Below, piece after piece: positions 53,949 through 62,312 of a DNA stretch of 64,000 bases (positions are counted from its first letter, which is position 1; each line of letters opens with the position of its first letter). Both the position numbers and the translations under genes were made by a program. The DNA comes from Planctomycetota bacterium (GTDB lineage Bacteria > Planctomycetota > Planctomycetia > Pirellulales > Pirellulaceae): the NCBI GenBank assembly GCA_016872725.1, contig VGZC01000001.1, positions 124,001 through 188,000 on the forward strand, written 5' to 3'. The notes under the pieces were generated by a model. The model ran no database searches, was not told the DNA's origin, and saw nothing but the letters and a program-made list of their open reading frames with translations.

Positions 53949-56063
53949 ATGAATGTCCGCTGCCCGAATTGCCAGCGCGAAGTCCAAGTCGGCGTGAACG
54001 CGGCGCTGAGCGACCTGTCGTGCCCGTCGTGCGGAAGCCGATTCAATCTGATCGATCTCTCCGAGGAGACGGTGACCCTCGCGCCGGAAGTCGAACAGCT
54101 CAGCCATTTCCGGTTCCACGAAAGAGTGGGGGCCGGCCAATTCGGTTCGGTCTGGCGAGCCACCGACGAAACGCTCGATCGGGTCGTGGCGGTCAAGATC
54201 CCCCATCGGCACCAGCTCTCCGCGATGGAGGTCGAGTTCTTCTTCCGCGAGGCGCGTGCGGCGGCCCAGCTCAAACATCCGAATATCGTCCCGATCCATG
54301 AAATCGGTCGTGACGGCGAGTTGATCTTCATCATCCGCGACTACATCGAAGGCAGTTCGCTCCGCGACTGGATGCGGTCGGGGGACCATACGTTCCGCGA
54401 AAAGGCCTTGCTGTGCGCCACGATCGGCCGCGCGCTCGACCACGCCCACGAACGGGGCGTGGTGCATCGCGACCTGAAGCCGTCGAACGTCATCATCGAC
54501 GCGGCCGGCCGACCGCATCTGCTCGATTTCGGGCTCGCCAAACGCGAGGGTGTCGAACTCTCGATCGCCATGGATGGCCATCCGCTCGGCACGCCCGCGT
54601 ACATGCCTCCCGAGCAGGCGCGTGGCGAGGGCAGCAGCGCCGACGGACGCAGCGACGTCTATTCGCTCGGCGTCATTCTCTATGAAATGCTCGTCGGCGA
54701 ACGTCCGTTCCTGGGCGGGAAGACGAGCATCCTGTATCAAGTGCTGCATGAATCGCCGCGCGCTCCCCGATCGAGGAACGCGTCCGTTCCCCGCGATCTG
54801 GACACGATCTGTCTCAAGGCGATCGCCAAATCGCCCAGCGATCGGTTCGCGACGGCGCGGGAGATGGCCGAGGAGCTCGAGGCGTTCGCCGCCGGCCTTC
54901 CGATCCGAACGCGTCGAGCGGGGATTGTCGAGCGGGCATGGCGATGGAGCCGCCGGCATCCGTCGCGCGTCGCCGTGATCGTTCTGCTCCTTCTGCTGAC
55001 CGCCGCCGTTCCGCTCATCCTCCGGCGGCCTCCGCCGGGCGATCTGGATCTGCGGCGCGTGCGCATCGTGACCGATCCGCCGGGCGCCCGGGTCGTCACC
55101 GTGCGGCTCGACCCGGTCCACGGCCGGCCCCGCGTCGAGGAAATCCGCGCGCTGGGCGCGACGCCCGCGCGCACCGAGTTGATTCCCGGCGACTATGTCG
55201 TGGTAGCCTATTTCGATGACGATCTGTTCCACGAAGTCCAACGGCACGTGCCGGGCACGCACGAGGAGTTGGACGCGGAGTTTCCGCACAAACACTGGTG
55301 GCGCGATCCGGCCACGGGGGAAATCGTCCTGCCGCTCATCCGCCTGCACCGCTCGTCCGATATCGTCCCGCACATGGCGCGCGTGCGCGGCGGACGGTTC
55401 GTCTTGCCGAGCTTCGATCTGGGAGTCAAAGCCGACGTCCGGATCCCGGCGTATTACATCGACCGCACGGAAGTATGTTATCGCGACATGGCGAACAAGG
55501 AGGTCGCCTTCGGCTCGAGCGAAGATACGCCGCCGGACGAGAACCACCCCGTGTCGCGCGTTTCCTGGGACATGGCCGTCTGGTGCGCCGAACTGCTCGG
55601 AAAACGACTCATGACCGACGAGGAATACGCGTATCTGGCGACGGCCGGAGGAACGCGCCAATATCCGTGGGGCGACGCCGCGCCGCCCGAGGACAATTGG
55701 AAAACCCGTTCGGTCCACGAGCATCGCCAGGACGTGATCGAGTCCGATCCGGCCGAACGTCCCGTTTACAACCTCTTCTCGAACGCGCGGGAATGGACGT
55801 CGTCCTGGTGGGCCGGAACGGCGACGGGCATCGATCGGCGCGTGGTGCGCGGCGGGCCGGGCGCCGGCGATCCGTCGCCGGCGAATCTCATGGGCGCTTC
55901 GTTCTGCGGCATCTACACGCGACCGCTCAAATTCGATTTCCTCGGGTTCCGCTGCGCGCGGAGCGCCACGCCGCGGATCCGACGCGACGACTTCATCCGC
56001 CTCACCCCGCGGTCCACCATGCAATCCGCCGGGGAAAAAAGTTCCACGAGCGGTCCGAATTAG
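53949..56063 (+). CDS. Ser/Thr kinase fused to an FGE/sulfatase-modifying domain
   Basis: A 704-residue protein. N-terminal zinc ribbon (Cys5, Cys8, Cys25, Cys28). Kinase domain about 55-320: loop GAGQFGSVWRA, VAVKIP lysine, HRDLKPSN, DFGLAK and PPEQA, all canonical. Transmembrane helix about 338-356 ('VAVIVLLLLLTAAVPLIL'). A short PEGA-like stretch ('RIVTDPPGARVVTV') precedes the FGE-like domain (about 475-680: 'RVRGGRFVLPSF', 'VSRVSWDMAVWCAELLGKRLMTDEEYAYLATAGG', 'VVRGGPG', 'FLGFRCARS'). FGE enzymes make formylglycine in sulfatases; in such fusions the domain more often binds than catalyses, and its two catalytic Cys residues are not clearly present. The gene converges on the Cys-rich gene with a 4-bp overlap of stops. 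Confidence 0.9.
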   Translation: MNVRCPNCQREVQVGVNAALSDLSCPSCGSRFNLIDLSEETVTLAPEVEQLSHFRFHERVGAGQFGSVWRATDETLDRVVAVKIPHRHQLSAMEVEFFFREARAAAQLKHPNIVPIHEIGRDGELIFIIRDYIEGSSLRDWMRSGDHTFREKALLCATIGRALDHAHERGVVHRDLKPSNVIIDAAGRPHLLDFGLAKREGVELSIAMDGHPLGTPAYMPPEQARGEGSSADGRSDVYSLGVILYEMLVGERPFLGGKTSILYQVLHESPRAPRSRNASVPRDLDTICLKAIAKSPSDRFATAREMAEELEAFAAGLPIRTRRAGIVERAWRWSRRHPSRVAVIVLLLLLTAAVPLILRRPPPGDLDLRRVRIVTDPPGARVVTVRLDPVHGRPRVEEIRALGATPARTELIPGDYVVVAYFDDDLFHEVQRHVPGTHEELDAEFPHKHWWRDPATGEIVLPLIRLHRSSDIVPHMARVRGGRFVLPSFDLGVKADVRIPAYYIDRTEVCYRDMANKEVAFGSSEDTPPDENHPVSRVSWDMAVWCAELLGKRLMTDEEYAYLATAGGTRQYPWGDAAPPEDNWKTRSVHEHRQDVIESDPAERPVYNLFSNAREWTSSWWAGTATGIDRRVVRGGPGAGDPSPANLMGASFCGIYTRPLKFDFLGFRCARSATPRIRRDDFIRLTPRSTMQSAGEKSSTSGPN

Positions 56064-56848
56064 CGCACGAAGCCGAAATACACGCGCGATTGATTCGGTG
56101 CCGCCGTTCGAATCTCGATTCCCGTCTTGCCAACCCTCTGAAACGAAAGAGGGGGCAGGGTCGGCATCGGAGCGTCATTGTCCGCGTCGAGCGCGGCACC
56201 GAATGTGAAGCCGCCGCGCGTTCGAATCCAATAGAGGTGGAACGACCGGACTTGACCGGGTTTGAGTTCGATCGGGATGACGCCAACGTCCTCCACCTGC
56301 GCGCCATTCTTGGGCTTAATGCTCACGGCCCGTTTCGGAATCCCCGAATCGACAAGTGCCTTCTTGCAATGATGCAATCCCTGAGCCCCTTTTTCCGCCG
56401 ACGCCACCTGAGCAAGGGATCCGACATCGAGGCAATGCAGGCAGGTTTGGGCATTCTCACACGTTCCCTGCGGAAGAGTGAAGACGTCTTCACATGCGGC
56501 GTCGTATGTGGCCGGACCGTGAAGACAGCGCGTGCCTCCGTACGTCTTGTATAGGCAATTGCCGTCGATGTCGACGAACTCGGCGATGAAGACTTCCAGG
56601 CAGAGCTTTCCGTCGCAGGGGTGCTTCGAGGCCGCGCCCTTGGTTGAGCCCGACTCGCACGCGCACGGCGGCGCCGCCGAGCACGGACCGCACGGATCGC
56701 ACGGCGAACAGGCGGCGCGGAGCGCGCGGCGAGGAAACAAGGGGCGTCGTCCACACCGGCCGAATCCACCGGCCTCGGCGATTTCCGGCGCGACGGCGAT
56801 CACGATCCCGAACAGGGTGGCGAACACGAGCGTACGGCGACTCATCAT
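56060..56848 (-). CDS. Cys-rich exported protein
   Basis: From ATG 56848 (minus; ATG 56845 is the next codon) the protein has 262 residues with a signal peptide (RTLVFATLFGIVIAVAPEIAEA). It has a dense Cys region ('CSPCDPCGPCSAAPPCACESG') and more than ten further Cys, which suggests disulfide-stabilised or metal-binding segments outside the cytoplasm. No known domain is recognised. The C-terminal half is beta-rich ('VGVIPIELKPGQVRSFHLYWI'). AGGAG lies about 10 bases upstream. Confidence 0.75.
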   Translation of the reverse strand: MMSRRTLVFATLFGIVIAVAPEIAEAGGFGRCGRRPLFPRRALRAACSPCDPCGPCSAAPPCACESGSTKGAASKHPCDGKLCLEVFIAEFVDIDGNCLYKTYGGTRCLHGPATYDAACEDVFTLPQGTCENAQTCLHCLDVGSLAQVASAEKGAQGLHHCKKALVDSGIPKRAVSIKPKNGAQVEDVGVIPIELKPGQVRSFHLYWIRTRGGFTFGAALDADNDAPMPTLPPLSFQRVGKTGIEIRTAAPNQSRVYFGFVR

Positions 56849-56974
56849 GGCAGGAACTCCTGGCGAGTTGGAGGGTCGACCGAGGCGGCATCGGACACCG
56901 CCCCCACCACGGGACGTTCGCCATCCTATTTCGGCTGGCTGCGCGGGGCAATCGTCGGGGTGGAACTTCCGCAT

Positions 56975-57970
56975 TCACGGCTTCGTTCGATGGGGCGCGC
57001 GGAGGCGTGAGGCGGCCGTTTCGGGAAGGAGGGGGTTGATGAAGCAACCCGTTCCCCATTCGAAGCCGGCGGCGCGGGTCAGGCGAGGCAGGATCTCGAT
57101 GTGCCAGTGGAAATGGTCGTGGGGGCCCGCGTCGAACGGCGCGGTATGGATGATCAGATTGTACGCCGCCCGCGCCGACGCCCGTTCGATCCGCCGCACG
57201 ACGTCGCGGAGGAGCGAAGCGAGTTCGCCAAGCCATCCGGCGGGTATCGCCTCGTAGTAGGGCATCGGTTCGAGCGGCGCGATCCGCACCTCATACGGAA
57301 CGCGGCTCGCGAACGGACAGACGGCCGCGAAATGCCGTGTCTCCGCGACGACCCGCGCGCCGTCGCGCCGTTCGTCGTCAAGCCATCGGGAGACAACCGT
57401 CCTACCCGCCTCGTGGTAGCCCTCGCGCCAATGCGCGAGGCGGACGGCGATCGGCGGCGGAAGGAGAGCCGTCGCGAGCACCTGGCCATGCACGTGCTCG
57501 ATCGAAGCGCCGGCCGCCGGACCCACGTTCTTGAATACGACGCCGTACACAAGGTCGCCGCGGCGGCGCAGGTGGGCAAGCCGTTCCTGGTAGGCGCGGC
57601 ACGTGAGCCGAACGCCTTCGATCGGCATCTCGCTCCAACTGACCAGGTGCCTCGGCGATTCGATGACGACTTCATGCACGCCGTACCCTTCGAGCGCTTC
57701 GAGGGGGGGAGGCCGTCCGATCGGAGGCCGGGCGCCGGGCGCCACGGCGGGGTACTTGTTCGGCACGACGCGCGCCAGCCACGTCCGCCCGCGCCGCGGC
57801 GCGTACCGCGCGATCTCGGGCGGCGTCTCGCCTTCATTCCCCTCGCAGAACGGACACGCCTCCGAAATCCGCTCCCACCCCGTCTCGATGTACTCGTCCG
57901 GCCGATCGCTTCGATTGTCGGCGAGGATCACCCAGTGTCCGTTCACGGGATCATGGCGGTATTCGGACAT
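56975..57970 (-). CDS. galT: Galactose-1-phosphate uridylyltransferase (GalT)
   Basis: A 331-residue protein with the GalT layout: 'SEYRHDPVNGHWVILA' at the N-terminus, zinc-binding 'CPFCEGNE', nucleotide-binding 'VVPNKYPAV' and the active-site loop 'GASIEHVHGQVLA' (HxHxQ, with the second His as the uridylylated nucleophile). 'HDHFHWHIEILPRL' near the C-terminus completes the HIT-like fold. It exchanges UDP between glucose and galactose phosphates. It starts 27 bp downstream of glgA on the same strand, so the two are probably co-transcribed and link galactose use to glycogen metabolism. A related UDP-sugar transferase is possible. Confidence 0.88.
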   Translation of the reverse strand: MSEYRHDPVNGHWVILADNRSDRPDEYIETGWERISEACPFCEGNEGETPPEIARYAPRRGRTWLARVVPNKYPAVAPGARPPIGRPPPLEALEGYGVHEVVIESPRHLVSWSEMPIEGVRLTCRAYQERLAHLRRRGDLVYGVVFKNVGPAAGASIEHVHGQVLATALLPPPIAVRLAHWREGYHEAGRTVVSRWLDDERRDGARVVAETRHFAAVCPFASRVPYEVRIAPLEPMPYYEAIPAGWLGELASLLRDVVRRIERASARAAYNLIIHTAPFDAGPHDHFHWHIEILPRLTRAAGFEWGTGCFINPLLPETAASRLRAPHRTKP

Positions 57971-57997
57971 GCTCGTCGGGACTCCCGCAAGCGGGCC

Positions 57998-59485
57998 TCA
58001 CACGGACGCCGGAACCCGTTTGGCGGCGAGCGCTTCATCATAGAGCTGAACGTATTGCGACGCGCTCTCGTCCCAGGACCAATCCTGCCGCATGCCGATT
58101 TCGACGAGCCTTCTCCACGACGGGCGATCGGTCCGATAGACGCCGCACGCGCGGGTGAGCGTCTCGTCCAGCGACGCGACGTCGTACGGTTCGAACGAAA
58201 AACCATTGGCGATGCCCGCCTCGAGATGCTCGGGCGCCGCGTCGGTGATCGTGTCGGCGAGTCCGCCGGTCGCCCGGACGATCGGCACCGTTCCGTATTT
58301 CAGGCTGTACAGTTGATTCAGCCCGCACGGTTCGAATCGGCTCGGCATCAAGAACATGTCCGCGCCCGCCTCGATCCGGTGCGCGAGGGGTTCGGAGAAC
58401 GCGAACCGAGCGGCGATCCTGCCGGGGTACTCGGCGGCGAGCTGTCCGAGCAGGTCGACATAGGCGCGCTCACCCGTGCCCAGGATGACCCACTGGGCGT
58501 CCTCGCGCGACGCCCATCGGCCGATCACGTCGGCGATCAGATCCCAGCCTTTTTGGTCGGCGAGCCGTCCGATCACTCCGATGAGCGGCACATCGGCGAG
58601 GGTCGGCAGGCCCAGTTCCTCCTGAAGGCGGCGTTTGTTCTCCGCCTTGCCGCTCGCCCAATCGTCGATCGAGTAGCGGCGCGCGAGGCGCGGGTCGGTT
58701 TCGGGGTTCCAATCGTCGTAGTTGACCCCGTTCAGGATGCCGTGCAGGACGTGTTTGCGGTGCTGAAGGACGCCTTCGAGCCCGCATCCAAGGGGCGATT
58801 CGCAGATCTCCTCCGCATAGCGCCGGCTTACGGTCGTGATCCGGTCGGCGAAGACGAGGCCCGTCTTGAGCAGGTTCAACTGGCCGTAGAACTCCATCTG
58901 TTTCCAATTGAAATACCGCCAGTCGATGCCGGTCAGCAGCATGTCCCAGTGCCAGAACGTGCCCTGGTACGCCATGTTGTGGATTGTGAAGATCGACGCG
59001 ATCGATTCGTAGCCTCGCGTATGGGCGTATTCGAGCCGCAGGTAGGCCGGGATCAATCCGCATTGCCAATCATTCGCGTGCACGACGTCGAAGTGGCCGC
59101 CGAGCAATCGGGCGCTTTCGAGAACGGCTCGGCAGAAGAACGTGAACCGTTCGCAGTTGTCGTCGTAGTCGCGGCCCGCCTCCCGATAGAGTTCGGCGCG
59201 ATCGAAATACTCGGGCTGGTCCACGAAGTACGTCGGAACGCCCGATTCGGACCGTGCCCGAAGGAGGCGGCCCGAGACGATCTTGTTGCCGATCGGAACA
59301 TCGAACGGAATGCCCGTCGGTTCGATCGGATGATCGGTAAGGAAGACGGAGCGGTGGGCGGGGGTGATCACGGAGACGTCGTGGCCGAGCCGATGCAAGG
59401 CGTCGGGGAGCGACTGGGCGACGTCGGCCAAACCGCCGGACTTGGAGAACGGTGTGACCTCGCTGCCGGCGAACAGGATTCTCAC
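57998..59485 (-). CDS. glgA: Glycogen synthase (GT5)
   Basis: A 495-residue protein starting at GTG 59485 (GGGAGGA about 5 bases upstream; VRILFAGSEVTPFSKSGGLA). The K-x-G-G-L motif (Lys15) binds ADP-glucose. Other GT5 features: 'HANDWQCGLIPAYLRL', 'TIHNMAYQGTF', 'GVIGRLADQKGWDLI', and the C-terminal 'PSRFEPCGLNQLYSLKYG' with 'TGGLADTI', the acceptor and phosphate binding region. It elongates alpha-1,4-glucan. The length fits the family. An upstream in-frame extension has no start support. Confidence 0.93.
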   Translation of the reverse strand: MRILFAGSEVTPFSKSGGLADVAQSLPDALHRLGHDVSVITPAHRSVFLTDHPIEPTGIPFDVPIGNKIVSGRLLRARSESGVPTYFVDQPEYFDRAELYREAGRDYDDNCERFTFFCRAVLESARLLGGHFDVVHANDWQCGLIPAYLRLEYAHTRGYESIASIFTIHNMAYQGTFWHWDMLLTGIDWRYFNWKQMEFYGQLNLLKTGLVFADRITTVSRRYAEEICESPLGCGLEGVLQHRKHVLHGILNGVNYDDWNPETDPRLARRYSIDDWASGKAENKRRLQEELGLPTLADVPLIGVIGRLADQKGWDLIADVIGRWASREDAQWVILGTGERAYVDLLGQLAAEYPGRIAARFAFSEPLAHRIEAGADMFLMPSRFEPCGLNQLYSLKYGTVPIVRATGGLADTITDAAPEHLEAGIANGFSFEPYDVASLDETLTRACGVYRTDRPSWRRLVEIGMRQDWSWDESASQYVQLYDEALAAKRVPASV

Positions 59486-59798
59486 GATCGGTCCTCCCGA
59501 TGGGCAACACGTCCGCCATCCAAGGTATCGGGATGGGGACCTCGAAAACATACCCCATCGCGGCCTTGATGGATGGAGCGGACGGTCGGCGCTTGGCGTG
59601 CTTGACCCGCTTGCGACAGCGCCGGGCCGGGTGATCGGCACAATCCTCCCGCGCGCCGTTTCGTCCCGTCGATCGTCGATCGCGCCGCGCGTCGTCGGCG
59701 CAACCGCGACAATCGATTCGCGCGGCGGAGCGCGGGAGCGGGTCAAGGCGGGGCGGCGCGGCGTCCGAAGAACGGTCGAGGGAATGGGAGCCATGACG
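59486..59798. other. 313-bp divergent intergenic region
   Basis: This lies between the glgA start (minus) and the CPBP gene (plus). It contains GATGGGG and CCCCATC (59532-59538 and 59553-59559) as an inverted repeat with a 14-base spacer. No clear promoter boxes or gene were found. Frames reading through it have no ribosome site. Confidence 0.5.
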
Positions 59799-60557
59799 AT
59801 GGAAGGCCGACCGGCGTATTGGCGGGAATCGTCGCAGCCGCTGACGAGCCTCGTTTTCGTCGCGCCGATGTTGGTTGTCTACGAGGCGGGCGTGCTGCTC
59901 GTCGACGAGCGTTCGGCGCGGAACGGCGCCGAATTGTGGCTCCGCGGATGGCTCGACCAACTCGGGTTCAGCGCGTGCCTTTCCTATTTCCTGCTCCCCG
60001 CGCTGACGTGCGGCCTGTTGCTCGCGTGGCATCACACGCGGAACGAACCGTGGCGGCTGCGCTGGGACGTGCTTTCGGGCATGGCGTTCGAATCGACGGT
60101 CCTCGCGATCGGCCTGCTGTTGTTCGCGCAGTGGCAGCAGGAGTGGATCGCGGGACTCGCGCGCGGAACGCCGGCCGCGACCCGCGGGGCGGCGACCGAT
60201 TCGGCCGCGGCGCTGATCGCCTATCTCGGCGCGGGGATCTACGAGGAACTCCTGTTCCGGCTCGCCCTGCTGCCGGCGGCCGTGATCGGACTGCGCTGGT
60301 GCGGCCTGGATCGGCGGACAAGTCTCGCGGCGGCCATCGTGCTGACGAGCGCGCTGTTCGCCCTCGCGCACTATCGGCTCGACGTCCCGCTCGGCGCCTG
60401 GCGCCTCCATCTCCCGTACGGAGACGCGTTCGCGTGGTCGAGCTTCTCGTTCCGATTTCTCGCGGGCGTCTTCTTCGCGTCGCTCTTCGCGGCGCGCGGA
60501 TTCGGAATCGCCGCCGGATCGCACGCGCTCTACGACATCTTCGCCGTGCTGCTCTGA
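59799..60557 (+). CDS. CPBP intramembrane metalloprotease
   Basis: From ATG 59799 the protein has 252 residues; GGGAG lies 8 bases upstream, and ATG 59793 and 59784 are in-frame alternatives. Several transmembrane helices ('PLTSLVFVAPMLVVYEAGVLL', 'LSYFLLPALTCGLLLAW', 'AFALAH' region) surround the CPBP motifs: 'YEELLFR' (EExxxR), 'FALAH' (FxxxH) and 'SHALYD'. This is the type II CAAX-processing/bacteriocin-protection family, which cleaves substrates within the membrane. No prenylation substrate is evident here. Confidence 0.85.
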   Translation: MEGRPAYWRESSQPLTSLVFVAPMLVVYEAGVLLVDERSARNGAELWLRGWLDQLGFSACLSYFLLPALTCGLLLAWHHTRNEPWRLRWDVLSGMAFESTVLAIGLLLFAQWQQEWIAGLARGTPAATRGAATDSAAALIAYLGAGIYEELLFRLALLPAAVIGLRWCGLDRRTSLAAAIVLTSALFALAHYRLDVPLGAWRLHLPYGDAFAWSSFSFRFLAGVFFASLFAARGFGIAAGSHALYDIFAVLL

Positions 60558-60624
60558 GCCGATGAAGGGGAGTCGGCGAACCTGAGTCCGCGCCGTTTGT
60601 CAAGCCCGTTCGCGGCGTTCCGCG

Positions 60625-60672
60625 CGCGGAAAAAAAAGTGCCTTTGTTCCCGTTTTCCGCGGCGCGTATAAT
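60625..60672 (+). promoter_or_regulatory. Promoter with overlapping inverted repeat upstream of DUF2617
   Basis: TTGTTC (60644-60649) and TATAAT (60667-60672, a perfect -10 box) are 17 bp apart. A run of A (60630-60637) lies just upstream of the -35 box, like an UP element. CGCGGAAAA (60625-60633) and TTTTCCGCG (60653-60661) form a 9-bp inverted repeat that embraces the -35 box. It could be an operator, or a terminator for the upstream CPBP gene. Confidence 0.5.
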
Positions 60673-60743
60673 GAGCCCGTGACCGGCCGCGTGATCGGCC
60701 GTCATCGCTCGAAGCAATACCTTCCCATAAGGAAGTGAACGCC

Positions 60744-61283
60744 GTGTTGTCCGTAAGACCCAAGGTTGCGGAACTCGCTTTCCAGCTCTATGGCCGCGCG
60801 TTGCACCCCGAACTGTTCAAGGTCTTTCGATCGTGCCGCGCGCAGCGGGGCGATCACGAGGCGCGGCTCGACATCACCAGCGCGGGCCACGTCATCACAT
60901 GGCGTTACCGGGGACTCACGCTGACGGAGGTCGCGGCCGCCGCGAACCACCCGCTCCCCAAGCGGCGTCGATTGCTCAATTATCGGCTGCGCGACGAACG
61001 TTCGGACCGGGTCGAATGCCGGGGAGGGATCGTCTACGAGACGACGTTCCAGCTCGACACGATCGCCCCCGAGCTGTTTTGGGTTCTCCAGCAGGAGCTC
61101 GCCCGCGAAGGCGAACGATCGGGCCTCATGCATCAGTTCGATTCGAGCGGACGCATGGCGCTCGGCGCGCTGAGCTACATGCACGTCGAAACGCGCTCGC
61201 GCAGCATGCGCGTCCAGGCCTTCCACACGTTCCCCGATGATTTCGCCATCGTGCGCAGCCGATCGACGTTCGAGCTGCCGTAG
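60744..61283 (+). CDS. DUF2617 family protein
   Basis: From GTG 60744 the protein has 179 residues: AAGGAA lies 9 bases upstream, while GTG 60735 would be too close to it. The sequence 'RPKVAELAFQLYGRALHPELF' at the start and 'YETTFQLDTIAPELFWVLQQEL' match DUF2617. These are small proteins without signal peptide or known function. The gene has the best promoter in this region (perfect TATAAT). It ends just before the first copy of the 141-bp direct repeat. Confidence 0.85.
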   Translation: MLSVRPKVAELAFQLYGRALHPELFKVFRSCRAQRGDHEARLDITSAGHVITWRYRGLTLTEVAAAANHPLPKRRRLLNYRLRDERSDRVECRGGIVYETTFQLDTIAPELFWVLQQELAREGERSGLMHQFDSSGRMALGALSYMHVETRSRSMRVQAFHTFPDDFAIVRSRSTFELP

Positions 61284-61297
61284 GGCCCGCGGCACGG

Positions 61298-61438
61298 GAA
61301 GGGCTCTTCAAGAAACGCGCGGATCGCCCCGTTGACGGCGTCGGGCGCTTCGAGGGGCGCCATATGTCCCGCGTCGGCGATTTCCGTGAATCGCGCGCGG
61401 GGCATCGCGCCGGCCATCGCGCGCATCTCGGCGACCGG
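61298..61438 (-). pseudogene. Remnant of the hydrolase 3' end (direct repeat copy A)
   Basis: These 141 bp are identical to 62316-62456, the last 47 sense codons of the alpha/beta hydrolase gene, in the same orientation and frame. Weaker similarity continues to about 61446 with two mismatches. The catalytic His (in DAGHMAP) is included but the nucleophile Ser, the Asp and any start codon are missing. The stop codon is not part of the repeat, so the frame runs on toward the DUF2617 gene. This fragment cannot make a working hydrolase. Confidence 0.9.
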
Positions 61439-61499
61439 CGCCAGGACCAACGCTCGACCGGATTGCCGTCGTTGAGCCTCCCATGCGGCCGAATCGACG

Positions 61500-61508
61500 T
61501 GCTATAAT
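61500..61508 (+). promoter_or_regulatory. Extended -10 promoter of the toxin-antitoxin module
   Basis: TGCTATAAT is a perfect extended -10 element (TGnTATAAT). The transcription start would be near 61515, giving a leader of about 27 bases before ATG 61542. It lies outside the repeat copy. Confidence 0.6.
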
Positions 61509-61541
61509 CCGGGTGCCACGTATCGAGTCGAGGATGCGCCA

Positions 61542-61757
61542 ATGAACGTCGTGACAGCCATCTATCGAAATGGGCGTCTCGAATTGACCTCGCCGGTTGA
61601 TTGGCCCGATGGCACGCCGGTCGAAGTCAAGCCGGTTCATATTTCCGGGCAGCGACCGAGTTGGCGATCACTTCAACCGGTTGACGTTGGCCGATTTCAG
61701 GAAACGTCGCGAGACGACGACCCGCTTGGAGAGATGTTGGATGATTCACGGGATTGA
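61542..61757 (+). CDS. AF2212-like (DUF104-type) antitoxin
   Basis: A 71-residue protein. The N-terminus 'AIYRNGRLELTSPVDWPDGTPVEVKPV' matches the AF2212-like antitoxin pattern, a small beta-barrel that carries the DNA-binding and dimerisation function, followed by a flexible acidic tail that would wrap around the toxin. The last 17 bp overlap the toxin gene, the usual coupling for such pairs. It should neutralise the PIN toxin and autoregulate the operon (inference from family). Confidence 0.82.
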   Translation: MNVVTAIYRNGRLELTSPVDWPDGTPVEVKPVHISGQRPSWRSLQPVDVGRFQETSRDDDPLGEMLDDSRD

Positions 61758-62172
61758 TACGTCATTCTTGGTCGCCGTGGAACTTTCATCGCATTCTCAG
61801 CACGTAGCCGCCCGCCAACTACTGCTTTCGCTCCATCAAATCGGCGATCGATTTGGACTCGCGCCGCAGGTGCTTGCGGAATTCGTTCACATCGTGACCG
61901 ACTCAAGGAGATGTGCGAAACCCTTGACCATGGGCGATGCTCTTGATCGCGCGTCGCAACTCTGGAACGCTGTGGAAACCGTACGACTCTTGCCGAGTGA
62001 CGCCGGCGTCGCGTGTTTCTTCACCTGGATGCGCCGACACCGCCTCGGCCGAAAGCGCTTATTGGACACGCAGCTCGCGGCAACATTCCACGCGGCGGGG
62101 ATCGGTTCGGTCTTGTCGTTGAACCGACCGGATTTTGAGTTATTCGGCTGTTTCTCGATTCAGGGATCCTGA
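61741..62172 (+). CDS. PIN-domain toxin (VapC-like)
   Basis: A 143-residue protein starting at ATG 61741 inside the end of the antitoxin gene, with GGAGA upstream. PIN-domain acidic residues: Asp6 in 'GIDTSFLVAV', Glu47 in 'VLAEFVHIV' and Asp109 in 'LLDTQLAATF', expected to bind Mg/Mn and cleave RNA. The length fits VapC-type nucleases. The target RNA is not known. The whole module lies between the two copies of the hydrolase 3' end. Confidence 0.85.
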   Translation: MIHGIDTSFLVAVELSSHSQHVAARQLLLSLHQIGDRFGLAPQVLAEFVHIVTDSRRCAKPLTMGDALDRASQLWNAVETVRLLPSDAGVACFFTWMRRHRLGRKRLLDTQLAATFHAAGIGSVLSLNRPDFELFGCFSIQGS

Positions 62173-62312
62173 TCTCGATCGAGTGCCGGTTCTTCTCGCC
62201 TTGAATTCGCCGCCATGGTCCCACGGGAGCAAACCACGATAACCAAGAGAGGCGCCGAGGGAAAAGTCTCGGCGTGGCATCCCCACCCGGCCCTCCGCTC
62301 ATGCCGGCGGCC

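Noticed and set aside
57101-59569. An 822-residue open frame antisense to glgA and galT
   Set aside because: It spans two separate well-recognised genes on the other strand, so it cannot be a real coding sequence of similar quality.
61284-62312. Classical insertion sequence carrying the toxin-antitoxin genes
   Set aside because: No transposase, no terminal inverted repeats; the flanking copies are long direct repeats of host gene sequence.
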